The notes under the pieces were generated by a model. That model was not told where the DNA came from and searched no databases. It worked only from the letters and a program-made list of their open reading frames with translations. A DNA stretch of 64,000 nucleotides from the NCBI RefSeq assembly GCF_030345075.1, contig NZ_CP128361.1, positions 1,798,001-1,862,000 on the forward strand. Direction: 5' to 3'. Of the stretch, positions 35,334 through 47,000 are shown piece after piece; the stretch's first letter is position 1; every line of letters starts with the position of its first letter. Source of the stretch: Solwaraspora sp. WMMA2065. GTDB taxonomy: Bacteria > Actinomycetota > Actinomycetes > Mycobacteriales > Micromonosporaceae. Both the position numbers and the translations under genes were made by a program.

Positions 35334-36529
35334 CGATCGATGACATCGCCGGGTCCCCCGCACCGGTGCCGCCGCTCACCGACCGGACCGCGCCTCGGTG
35401 GCAGCGCGTGGCCCGGGCCCTGCGGTGTTGGTACGGCTGGCTGCTGATCGCGGCGGCGGTGCTGTGGCTGGGCTACAACGTCGTGCGCCGGGCCGCCACC
35501 GGCAGATGGCACTGGTCGATCCTGCTCGACGCGGTGCCGCCGGTGTTCCTCATCGCCGTGCCACTGCTGCTGCTCGGACTCAGCGCCGCCGCGTGCGGTC
35601 CGCGTCGGCGGTGGGCCGCCGCCCTGGCCCTGGCCGGCCTGCTGCCCGGCATCGACCAGACCGGCGTCAACCTGCACGCGCTGCGGCCCGGCGACCGGCC
35701 CGTCCCGGCCAGCGCGGTGCACGTGGTGAGCTGGAACACCAACTACTGGGGCATGAGCAACGAGGATCCGCAGGCGCAGCTCAGATTCCTGAAACGGCTC
35801 GACGCCGACGTGTACCTGCTACAGGAGCATGTGATCTGGGTGCCGGGCACCGGCGAGGTCGGCTACCACCCGATCCGGGACGACGCCAGATTGCAGGCGG
35901 AGTTCCCCGGCTACCACATCGTGCACCGCAGCGAACTCGTCACCATCTCCCGGTTCCCGGTCGTGGCCACGCCGGTCTTCGGCCCGGCCACGCAGCTGTC
36001 TCCGGACGCACCGTTCAACCAGGTGTTCAGCCGGGACAAAGTGCTGCGCACCGACCTGCGCGTGGGGGACAGCACCGTTTCGGTCTACAACGTGCACGTC
36101 ACCGTGCCCACCGCCATCGACCTGAGCATCCTGCGGCCCCAGGTCGACCCGGACGCGTACTTCCGCCGCAAGTTCGACTGGCGGCAGGCTGAGGTGCAGG
36201 GTCTCGTCGACGATCTGCAGGCCAACCCGAACCCGTCGATCATCTCCGGCGACTTCAACGCCACCTCGTCCATGGGGACGCTCGACCCGTTGCGGGCGGT
36301 GGCCGAGGACGCGACCACGGCGAGCCGTCACCTGCTGCCGATGAGCTGGCGGTTCAACGCCCCGATGACCTTCCAGTGGGACAGTCCCCTCGCCGGCCTG
36401 CCGCTGCCGTTCTGGCGGATCGACTGGACGTTCACCGCAGGTCCGGTCAGGGTGCACCGGTACGAACTGGCGTCTGCGGAGTACCTGTCCGACCATCGGC
36501 CGCAGCATCTGTGGTTCTCGGTGGGCTGA
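35330..36529 (+). CDS. Membrane-anchored endonuclease/exonuclease/phosphatase-family hydrolase
   Basis: 399 residues. Three N-terminal helices (about 35-115) are followed by an EEP domain: VVSWNTNYWG, ADVYLLQEHV, SVYNVHVTVPTA, PSIISGDFNAT, and WRIDWTFTAG plus YLSDHRPQHLWF supply the metal- and phosphate-binding residues. Members act on phosphodiesters or phosphomonoesters. Here, dephosphorylating a polyprenyl-phosphoryl sugar phosphate (the step after DPPR synthase) is an attractive inference. GTG 35330 overlaps the GT2 stop. It closes the tightly coupled sugar/lipid block. Confidence 0.82.
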   Translation: MTIDDIAGSPAPVPPLTDRTAPRWQRVARALRCWYGWLLIAAAVLWLGYNVVRRAATGRWHWSILLDAVPPVFLIAVPLLLLGLSAAACGPRRRWAAALALAGLLPGIDQTGVNLHALRPGDRPVPASAVHVVSWNTNYWGMSNEDPQAQLRFLKRLDADVYLLQEHVIWVPGTGEVGYHPIRDDARLQAEFPGYHIVHRSELVTISRFPVVATPVFGPATQLSPDAPFNQVFSRDKVLRTDLRVGDSTVSVYNVHVTVPTAIDLSILRPQVDPDAYFRRKFDWRQAEVQGLVDDLQANPNPSIISGDFNATSSMGTLDPLRAVAEDATTASRHLLPMSWRFNAPMTFQWDSPLAGLPLPFWRIDWTFTAGPVRVHRYELASAEYLSDHRPQHLWFSVG

Positions 36530-36562
36530 CGCCTCGTGCCGGCTTTCTAGGGAAAGTAGATG

Positions 36563-36591
36563 TTGATCAGATCGATGGCGTCCCATACTCT
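36563..36591 (+). promoter_or_regulatory. Candidate promoter for the exporter/megasynthase unit
   Basis: TTGATC and TACTCT are 17 bp apart. They lie about 140 bp before the MFS GTG, in the only notable gap (201 bp) within this part of the cluster. Confidence 0.4.
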
Positions 36592-36730
36592 GACGGGCGG
36601 TAGTCATCACGTAACCGCGAGCCAATGGCGACCACCGTCCTTGGGGGCACAGCTTGCCGCACCCTTCCCGCTCTGCCGGGCACCCCCCACGACCGAGGCC
36701 GACGGCGCCTGACGTACCCGCCGGCCGATC

Positions 36731-38038
36731 GTGACCGTCACGGATCAGGACCCGGGCCGGACCGGCAGCGGGATGCGACACTTCCGCTCCCTGGTGGTCG
36801 GCAACGCGGTTTCGGCGTACGGCACCTATCTGGACATGATCGCGCTGAGCCTGTTCGCGTACTCGCTGACCGGCAGCGCCACCCACACCGGCCTGTTCAT
36901 GGCGTTACGCCTGGCCACCAGTGTCCTCACCGGATTCGGCGCCGGCAGCCTGGTGTCCCGGCTCGACCGCAAGCGGCTGATGGTGACCTCCGACGTCAGC
37001 CAGGCGTTCGCCCTGATCGTGCTGGTCATCGCGCCAGCCACGGCCCAGGCCGGCCTGTTGTACGCCGTCGCGGTCGTCACCGGCGCCGGGGCGACCGTCA
37101 CCAGTGTCGCGCTGCGCAGCAGCATCCCCGAGATCGTCGGGCAGGACCAACGGGTCCGGGCCAACGCGCTGCTGGCCACCGGCCGTTCGCTGGCGATGGT
37201 CGCCGGGTTCGCCTCGGCCGGCGTGCTCATCTCCACGGTCGGCTACACCGGTGCGTTTCTCATCGACGCCGGGGCGTTCCTCTTCTCAGCGGCGGTCCTG
37301 GCCCGGCTGCCGATCACCACCCGCAGCCGGCGGCCGGCAGGCGCGACGGACGCGGCCGAGGCGGCGGACTCCGTGCCGGGCGCCGCAGCAGACGCCGGAC
37401 CGGATGACGCGCTGCGGCGGCCCGGGATTCTCGCCGCGCAGTTGACGGCCCTGCGCTATTTGCGGCTCACCCCGGTCCTGCTCGCGCTGATCAGTCTGCG
37501 CGCCGCCGACGCCTTCGGCTCGGCCTCGCACAACGTCGGCCTGCCGGTGCTGTCCACCATGCTGGACCCGCAGCATCCGGCCGCGTTCATGTCCCAGTTC
37601 TGGGCCACCTGGGCGGTCGGCAACATCATCGCGCAACGCGGCGTCGCCCGTTGGGCCAGACGCACCGGCCGGACCATCAACGAGCGCGCGTTCGCCGCCG
37701 GCGCGGCGCTCATGTCGGTGGCGTTCATCCTCACCTTCACCGCGCCGCCGCTGCCGCTGGCCGTCCTGGTCGCCACCGTCGCCGGCATCGCCGACGGCTT
37801 CACCGAGATCGCCTATACCACCCGGCTGCAGGCCACCCCGGATGATCAACGCGGCTACGTCTTCGGGTTCTCCGCGACCGCAGAGAACCTCGGCTTCGGC
37901 GTCGGCATGGTGGCCTGCTCCTTTCTGCTGGAACAGTTCAGTCCGTTGACCGTGGTCACCCTGTTCCACGGGCTGGCGGTACTGCTGGCAGTGGCTTTCC
38001 TGGCCGCGCTGTGGGCGCGTCGGCGGACGACGACATGA
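36731..38038 (+). CDS. MFS exporter (EntS/macrolide-efflux type)
   Basis: 435 residues with about twelve helices. LVVGNAVSAYGTYLDMIALS, SLVSRLDRKRLMVTSDVSQ and QRVRANALLATGRSLAMVAG are typical of MFS_3-type self-resistance and siderophore exporters. Codon 59 is TTA. Its TGA overlaps the ATG of the megasynthase (ATGA), so exporter and assembly line are translated together, which strongly suggests that it exports the product. Confidence 0.85.
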   Translation: MTVTDQDPGRTGSGMRHFRSLVVGNAVSAYGTYLDMIALSLFAYSLTGSATHTGLFMALRLATSVLTGFGAGSLVSRLDRKRLMVTSDVSQAFALIVLVIAPATAQAGLLYAVAVVTGAGATVTSVALRSSIPEIVGQDQRVRANALLATGRSLAMVAGFASAGVLISTVGYTGAFLIDAGAFLFSAAVLARLPITTRSRRPAGATDAAEAADSVPGAAADAGPDDALRRPGILAAQLTALRYLRLTPVLLALISLRAADAFGSASHNVGLPVLSTMLDPQHPAAFMSQFWATWAVGNIIAQRGVARWARRTGRTINERAFAAGAALMSVAFILTFTAPPLPLAVLVATVAGIADGFTEIAYTTRLQATPDDQRGYVFGFSATAENLGFGVGMVACSFLLEQFSPLTVVTLFHGLAVLLAVAFLAALWARRRTTT

Positions 38039-41000
38039 GTGCCCCGACGCGCGGTGGCACCGACGACCGGCGGATCGCCATCATCGGCATGGCGTTGCGG
38101 CTACCCGGCGCGGACACCCCGCAGGCGTACTGGCACAACATCCGCGACGGCGTGACCAGCGTACGCAGGTTCAGCCCCACCGAGTTAGCCCGCGCCGGCG
38201 TGCCCGAGCAGCTGCGCGAGTCACCGGACTTCGTCGCCGTCAGCGGGGTGCTCGACGACATCGACTCGTTCGACGCCGAGTTCTTCGCGATGAGCCCGCA
38301 GGAGGCGCGCACCGTCGACCCGCAGCACCGGCTGTTCCTGCAGACCTGCTACCACGCGCTGGAGAACGGCGGGTACGCGGGCGCGCGATCTGACACCAGG
38401 GTGGGCATCTTCGCAGGTGTCGGATACCACCTTTATCCGCTCAACACCTACCTGCGCAACAACCTGGCCACCGCCCGCTGGGACGGTGACTTCGCCCCGG
38501 CGTTCCAGGTGGCCGTGGGAAACTACAACGACTTCGCCGCCACCCGGGTCGCGTACCGGCTCGGCCTGACCGGTCCGGCGGCCACCGTGCAGAGTGGTTG
38601 CTCGACCGCGCTGGTGGCGGTGCACCTGGCCGGCCAGGCGTTGCTCGCCGGCGACGCCGACCTGGCCCTGGCCGGCGCGTCGGCGTTGCACACCCCGCAG
38701 ATCCTGGGCTACCGCCACGTCAAGGGCACCATCCTGTCCCGGTCCGGCCGGTGCCGCGCGTTCGACGCGTCGTCCGACGGCACCGTCGGCGGCAACGGGG
38801 TCGCGGCGGTGCTGCTCAAGCGGTACGACCGGGCGGTCGCCGACGGGGACACCATCCACGCGGTGATCCTGGGTGGCGGTGTCAACAACGACGGTGCCGC
38901 GAAGACCAGCTACGCCGCGCCCAGCGCCGCCGGGCAGCGCGACGCCATCCTGCGGGCGCTCGACGTGGCCGGGGTCTCCCCGGAGACGATCGGCTACCTG
39001 GAGACCCACGGCACCGGCACCTACAAGGGCGACCCGATCGAGTTCGAGGCGATGACCTCGGCGTACCGCCGACGCACCGACCGGACCGGCTACTGCGCGA
39101 TCGGCTCGGCCAAGCCGGCCATCGGACACCTGGACGCCTGCGCCGGCATGGCCAGCCTGATCAAGACGGTGCTGGTGCTGCGGCACGCGACGATTCCGCC
39201 GCTGGTCGGGTTCGAGCGCCCCAATCCGGCGTTGGACCTGGCGGCCAGCCCGTTCGTCATTCCCACCGAGGCGCGCGCCTGGCCCGATCTGTCCGGGCCG
39301 CGCCGGGCGGGGGTGACCGCGCTCGCGGTCGGTGGCACCAACGCCCACCTGATCCTGGAGGCACCGCCACCGGCACGACCGGGGCTGCCGGCGACGGCAC
39401 CTCCCGGCCCCGCCCGTCACGGGGCGGAGGAGCCCGCGACGGCACCGCCCGCGACGGCGGACCCGGTGGCGGTGCCGCTGTCGGCGTACCACCCGGAGAG
39501 TCTGCGTACGCTCGCCCGCCGGCTGCGCGACCACCTGCGGGCCGACCCCGGGCTCGACCCGGCCGACCTAGCCACCACCACCGCACTCGGCCGGCCGCAC
39601 CTGCCGCACCGACTCGTCGTGTCCGGCGCGACGACGACGGCGCTCGCGGACGCCCTGGACGACTACCTCGCCGCGCCGGGGCGGCAACGCCCGGGGCGGG
39701 TGGCCACCGGCACGGTGCCGGGCGCCGGCATCGCCTCCGGCGGGCCCGGCGGGGTGGCGCCGGTGGTGGTGTACGGCGGGCAGGGCACCTCGTACCCGGG
39801 CATGGCCGGGCCGCTGTACCGGTGGTACCCGCAGGTGCGGGCGGTGCTCGACGCCTGCGAGGCGTACCAGCGCCGCTGCGGCGGACCGTCGGTGCTGACG
39901 CCGCTGCTCGACGGCCTCTCCGGTGACGACCGGATCTGGCCCGCCGACGTGGCGCAGCCGGCGCTGTTCGCGTTCCAGGTCGCACTGACCGGGCTGTGGA
40001 GTTCGCTCGGGGTGGCGCCGCGCCTCGTCGCCGGCCACAGCATCGGCGAGTACGCGGCCCTGGCTGCGGCCGGCGCGCTGACGATCGAGGACGGCCTGCG
40101 GCTGACCGGGTTGCGCGGACGGCTGATGCGGGAGCACACCGCACCCGGCGGCATGGTGGCCGTCTTCGCCACCCGGGCCGCGGTCGACGAGGTGCTCGCC
40201 ACCGACCGGCGGCTCGACCTCGCCGCGACCAACGCGGCCGAGCAACATGTCGTCGCCGGGCCGGTCGAGGCGCTCGACGCCGGCTGTGGCGTGCTCGACC
40301 GTCTCGGGGTGCGTTGGCACCGGCTCGCCGTCGACCGCGCCTTCCACTCGGCACTGCTCGACCCGATCCTCCCCCGGCTCGGCGAGGCGTTCGGGTCGGT
40401 CCCGTGGGCGCCGTTGGACACGCCGCTGGTCAGCAGCGTGGACGGCACCGTGCTACCGGCGGGGCACCGGCCGGACCCGGCGTACCTGGTGCGGCAGACC
40501 CGGATGCCGGTCCGGTTCGACCTGGTCGCGGCCGCGATCGCCGAGACGTCGGCCGCCGCCGGGTCGGCCGGTGTGCCGGTGCTGGAGCTCGGTCCACAAC
40601 CGAGTCTGGTCGGGTTGCTGCGCGCGGCACTGCCCGGGTCGTCGGCGCTCGCCGCTCAGCGCCGGGGCGCGGAACTCGATCAGCACCTCGACACCTGTGC
40701 CCGGCTGCACGTCCACGGAGTCGATCTGGACTGGAACGCCCTGCTCGACGCCGGGCAGGCGCACGCGCGCCGGGTGCCGCTGCCCGCGTACCCGTTCCAG
40801 CGACGAGTCCACTGGACCGGACCGCCGCTGGCACGAACCGAACCTGGAGGGCTCATGGTCGACGTCGAACCCGTCCGCGACGCTGGTGCCACCGTCGCCG
40901 CCGCACCGGCCGCGCCGGACCTCGCGCCGGTAATCGAGCGGGTACGCGAAATCAGCGCCCGACATCTCGGCTGCGCCCCGGACGACATCGTCATCGACCG

Positions 41001-44000
41001 CCCGTTCGTCGAGATGGGTGCCGACTCACTCGCCATGATCAACGCACTACGGGAGTTCGAGGGCGAGTTCGGCGTCCGGCTCGCCATGCGCGAACTGTTC
41101 GAGGAAGCGGACACCCCGAGCAAACTGTCGCGCCTGATCCTGTCCCGTCGGACCCCGGCACCGCCAGCACCGCCAGCGCCGCTGGCACCAGCCACACCGG
41201 CACCGGCCGAACCGCCGGTGCCAACTGCGGTACCGGCAGCACCGGGCGTTGACGTGCACGGGCCCAGGGTGGTCGTGGCACCCGACAGCGGTCAGGCCGG
41301 CGCGGTCGCTACCGGCCACGGCCGAGCCCATCTGGACGACCTGCGGCGACGGTTCGTGGCGAAGACCCGGCGGTCGAAGGAGATCGCCCAGCGCCACCGT
41401 GGCGTGCTCGCCGACAGCCGGGCGGTCGTCGGCTTCCGCAGCGCCACCAAGGAGATGCTGTACCCGATCGCCGGCCAGCGTGCCAAGGGCGCATGGCTGG
41501 AGGATGTGGACGGCAACCGGTACGTCGACATCACCATGGGCTTCGGGGTACTGCTGTTCGGCCACGAACCGGACTTCGTCGCCGACGCGGTCCGGGAACA
41601 CCTGTCCCGGGGCATCCGGCTCGGACCGCGCAGCGTCGACACGGGAGAGGCCGCAGTGCTGTTGAGCGAGCTGACCGGGATGCCCCGGGTGGCGTTCGCC
41701 AACTCGGGCACCGAGGCGAACTCGGCCGCGATCCGGCTCGCCCGGGCCGCCACCGGACGCGACAAGATCGTCATGTTCCACGGGTCGTACCACGGACACG
41801 CCGACAATGTGCTCGGCCGCTCGGTCGGGACGGGTGCCGACCGGACCACCGTCCCGGTCAGCACCGGCATCCCGGCCAGCGCCGTCGCGGACCTGGTCGT
41901 ACTCGACTACGGCGTACCGGAGAGCCTGCAGGTGATCGAGTCACTCGGGGAGCGGTTGGCCGCCGTCGTGGTCGAGCCGGTGCAGAGCCGCCACCCGTCC
42001 CTGCAGCCGGCGGAGTTCCTGCGCCGGCTCCGGGACATCACCCGGCGGTACGGCATCGTGCTGATGTTCGACGAGATGCTGACCGGGTTCCGGCCCCATC
42101 CGCGCGGCGCACAGGGCCTGTTCAACGTGACCCCGGACCTCGTCACGTACGGCAAACTGCTCGGCGGCGGCTTCCCGATCGGGGCGATCGCCGGACGCGC
42201 CGACATCATGGACGGCGTCGACGGCGGATTCTGGCGCTACGGCGACGACAGCCGCCCGCAGCGGGAGACGACCTTCTTCGGCGGCACCTACATCCAGCAT
42301 CCGGTCTCCATGGCCGCCGCGCGCGCGGTGCTGACCCGGTTGACCGAGTACAGCCCACGACTGCAGCTGGAGCTCAACGCCCGGACCGACCGGCTCGTCG
42401 GCACGCTGAACGACTTTATTGCCGAGGAGGAGTACCCGGTCCGGCTCGGCCACGTCGGCTCGCAGTTCCGCTTCGAGCACCGCGCCGACCTCGAGTTGCT
42501 CTACCACCACCTGCTGCTCAAGGGGGTGTACGTCTGGGAGTGGCGCAACTTCTTCCTCTCCACCGCACACACCGACGACGACGTCGACCTGGTGATCGAC
42601 GCGGTGCGCGCCTCGCTACGCGACATGCGTGCCGGCGGGCTGCTCCCCCGTCCGGCCGGGCCCGCCGTGCCCACGGCGAAACCGGAAGACACCGCCCCGA
42701 CCGGACCGGCGGTGCGCACCCTGCCTACGGCAGGAACCGGACCGGCGGTACGCACCGAACCGGCAGCGAGTACCGCAGCAGCAGGCAGCCTCGAACCGGC
42801 GGGCGGACCGGGACGACCGGCACCGGACTTCAGCGTGTACTTCTTCGGGGACTATCCGCCCGGCTCGGGGGCTGCCGACCCGTACGAGCTGATCGTCGAC
42901 ACGGCCCGCTTCGCCGACCAGCACGGATTCCACGCGCTGTGGATCCCCGAGCGCCACTTCCACTCCTTCGGCGGGGTGTTCCCCAACCCGGTGGTGCTGG
43001 CCGCCGCGCTGGCCCGCGAGACGAGCCGGATCCGGTTGCACGCCGGATCGGTGGTCCTGCCGCTGCACGACCCGATCCGGGTCGCCGAGGACTGGTCCAT
43101 GGTCGACCGGCTGTCCGGCGGCCGAGTCGGCATCGGTTGTGCGCCCGGCTGGCACGCGGGCGACTTCGTCCTCGCCCCGGAGCACTTCGGTGCCCACCGC
43201 GACGTGATGTACCGCCACCTCGACCAGGTACGTCGGCTGTGGCGTGGCGAGGCCGTCGAACGGCGCAGCGGCACCGGCGAACCGGTTGAGATCCGCACCC
43301 TGCCCCGCCCGGTGCAGGCGATGCCGCCGATGTTCGTCGCCGTGGTCGGTAACCCGGAGTCGTACCAGCGGGCCGCCGAGCACGACCTCGGCATCGTCAC
43401 GAACCTGATGAGCCAGTCGGTGGAACAGTTGGCCGACAACATCCGGCGTTACCGAAAGACCCGGGCCGCGCACGGGCTCGACCCGGACGGCGGCCGGGTG
43501 GTCGTGCTCGTGCACACCTACCTCGGTGCGGACTCGGCACGGGCGCGGGCCGAGGCGTTCGCGCCGCTGAAGGCGTACCTGCACTCCTCGCTGTCGCTGT
43601 TCGGGCAGATGACCAACAGTCTCGGATTCCAGGTGGACCTCGACACCGCCGACGCCGACGATCTGGACTACGTGTTCCAGCGCGCCTACCAACGGTACTG
43701 CGAGGCACGGGCGCTGATCGGGTCGCCGGACGACGGCATCCGGCTGATCGACGCGCTCACCGCCGCCGGCGTCGACGAGGTGGCCACGCTGGTCGACTTC
43801 GGCGCATCCCCCGACCAGGTGCGGGCCGGGTTGCCGCAGCTGGACCAGCTACGGGCCAGCTACCAGGCGGCGACCGAGACGTCACCGACCGACGCACCGC
43901 CCACCGACACGTCCCCGGTCAGGCTGACGGCGGCGACCGGCAACCCGGTGGCCGTCCGCGACGCCGGCCCGGACCGGTCCGGGCCGGCGTCGCGTGGGCA

Positions 44001-47000
44001 GGCGCGGATGTGGTTTCTCGAACGGCTGCACCCGGGCCAGGGCACCTACAACGAGGCGGTCAGCGTACGGCTCGACGGTCCGCTGGACGTGCCGGCGCTG
44101 CGGGCCGCACTGGAGCAGCTGGTGGCCCGGCATGGGGCGCTGCGTACCGTGTTCCGGGAACGCGACGGCGAACCGGTCCAGGTCGTCCTCGGCCGGGGCA
44201 CAGTGGACCTCACCGTCGAGGAGCACGCCGGGCGGGACGAGAACGACACCGTACGGCAGGTGCTGGCCGAGGAGAGCCGGCGCGAGTTCGACCTCGCGCA
44301 GGGTCCGCTGCTGGCGACCCGGCTGCTGCGGTGGTCGGCCGAGCGGCACGTGCTGGTGCTGTCCGTGCACCACATCGTGGTCGACGCCGAGTCCGTGCGG
44401 GTGCTGGCCGGGGATCTCTCCGCGTTGTACCGGGCCGCACTCGGCAGCCGCTCCGCCGACCTGCCGGAGCTTCCGGTGGACTGCCTGGACCTGGCCCGGC
44501 GGGAGGCGGACGCCGGCAGCGATTCGCCCGCCGCGCCGGCCGGTCTGGCCTACTGGCGGGAGCGACTCGCCGGTGAACTGCCGGTGCTGGACCTGCCGAC
44601 CGACCGACCACGCCCGACGGTGCGCGGTGGCACCGGCGCGTCGGTCCTGCGCGGGCTCGACCCGGAGCTGTCCGGGCTGCTGAGCCGGCTCAGTAGCGCG
44701 CACCGGGTCACGCTGTTCATGACGGTACTCGCCGGGTACGCGGCCACGCTGCGCCGGTTCACCCGCAGCGATCAGCTGGTCGTCGGCACACCGGTGTCGG
44801 TCCGGCCCACCGGCGCCGAGGCGGTGGTGGGGTTCTTCCTCAACACGGTCGCCCTGCGGCTGGACCTGTCCGGCGACCCGACCTTCGCCAACCTGCTCAA
44901 GCAGGTCCGCGACACCGCCCTGGACGCGTACGACCATGCCGACATGCCGTTCGACGCCGTCGTCGGCGCGGTGAGCCCGGACCGGGACACCAGCCGGACC
45001 CCGGTCTTCCAGACCATCGTGGAGTTCGACAACGGCGGCGACCAGCTCCCGCTCGACCTGCCCGGGGTGACCGCCCGCACCCTGGCGCACCGGGCCGAAC
45101 GGGCGGTGACCGACCTGGCCCTGTACGTGACCAACCACGCCGACGGGATCGACTGCCGGTTGGAGTACGGCACCGACCTGTTCGTGGCGGACAGCGCCGA
45201 GCGGTTGCTGTCGTATCTGGTCGCGACGCTGGCCGCCGCCGTCGACCAGCCCGATACGCCGATCTCGAAGCTGGTCGGCATCCTCGACACCGACCGGGAC
45301 GCGCTGGAGGGTTGGGGCGTTGGACGACAGCGCGTGCTGCCGCCCGGTGGTGTGCACGACGCGGTGCGGCAGTGGGCGCGACGCACGCCGCAGGCGGTCG
45401 CGGTGATCGGTGGCGGCACGGTGCTGACCTACCGGCAACTCGACGAGCAGGCCACCGCTCTGGCGCAGCGGCTGGTCCGGCACGGGATCGCCGCAGGCGA
45501 CATCGTGGCGCTGTGGCTGCCCCGGTCACCGGAGTTCGTCGTCGCCGCCCTGGCGGTGCTGCGCGCCGGAGCCGCGTACCTGCCGTTGGATCCGTCCCTC
45601 GGCGGCCGGCAGGTGAGTTTCATGGTCTCGGACAGCGCGGCCCGGGTGGTGCTGGCCACCGGGGGTGACACCGCACCGGACCTGCCCGACGGGGTCCGTC
45701 TGCTGCACGTCGACGGGTACGGCGACACCGATCCCGTCGGCGGGTCCGACGACCCCGGCCGCGTGGCGGACGATCCGGATGCGGCGTGCTACGTCATGTA
45801 CACCTCCGGTTCCACCGGCAGGCCGAAGGGTGTGGTCATCACCCACCGCAGCGTGCTGAACCTGTGCCGGTGGTACCGCGACGAGCTGGAGCTGACCGCC
45901 GACGACCGGAGTGCCGTGGTGTGCGGGCAGAGCTTCGACGCCTCGGTGCTGGAGATCTGGCCGCCGCTGCAGGTCGGTGCGAGCCTGACGATCGCCGACG
46001 ACGACGTACGGCTGGACTCGATGGCGCTGGCGCGCTGGATGCGTACCGCCGGGGTGAGCGTCGCGATGCTGCCCACACCGATCGGGGAAGGGTTGCTCTC
46101 GCTGCCTGTCGCGGCCCAGCCCCGGCTGCGTCACCTCACCGTCGGCGGCCAGCAACTGCGGGTACGCCCACAGTCCGGGGTGCCGTACGTCGTACGCAAC
46201 GTGTACGGACCGACCGAGACGACGGTCATCGCCACCTTTGACGTGGTGGCGCCGGCGGTGGCCGGAGCCGATGGTCCGATTCCGATCGGCCGGCCGCTGG
46301 ACAACGTCCGGGTCGAGATCCGCGACGAGTGGGGCAACCTGGCTCCGGTCGGCGCCGTCGGGGAGCTGTTCATCGGCGGCGCCGGAGTGGGTCGCGGCTA
46401 CCTGAACCGGCCCGAGCTGACCGCGCAGCGGTTCGTCGACGACCCGCCCGGCGGCCCCGGTTCGCGCCGCTACCGCACCGGGGACCTGGTGCGGTGGACC
46501 GCCGACGGGGTGCTGGTGTTCCTCGGCCGTACCGACGACCAGGTCAAGATCCGGGGGAACCGGGTCGAGCCAGGTGAGGCGTCGGCCGTCCTGCGCAGGC
46601 TGGATCTGGTCACCGACGGCATCGTGGTGGCCCGCCGGGACCGGCGCGACGAGGCGTACCTCGCCGGGTACGCCGTACCCGCGCCGGGCGTGGCACCCGA
46701 CGGGCTGGCCGACCGGCTCGTCGCCGCGATGGCCCGCGAACTGCCCGACGTGCTGATCCCCCGGGTGTGGGCGATGCTGCCGGCGCTGCCGCAGACCGGC
46801 AACAACAAGGTCGACCGTGCCGGGCTGCCGGAGCCGACCATCCGTACCGGTGAGCCCGCGCCACCGCTGGCCCCGCCGACGACACCACAGGCAGTGGCCC
46901 TACCGGCGGCCCGGCGGGAGACCCGGAACAACGACCCGACCGGTGACTCGCTGACCCGGACGGTGCGGGCGTTGTGGGCCGCCGAACTCGACCAGGATCC

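Noticed and set aside
36085-36886. Minus-strand frames under the EEP phosphatase
   Set aside because: Shadow frames; the plus strand has metal-binding motifs and translational coupling with its neighbour.
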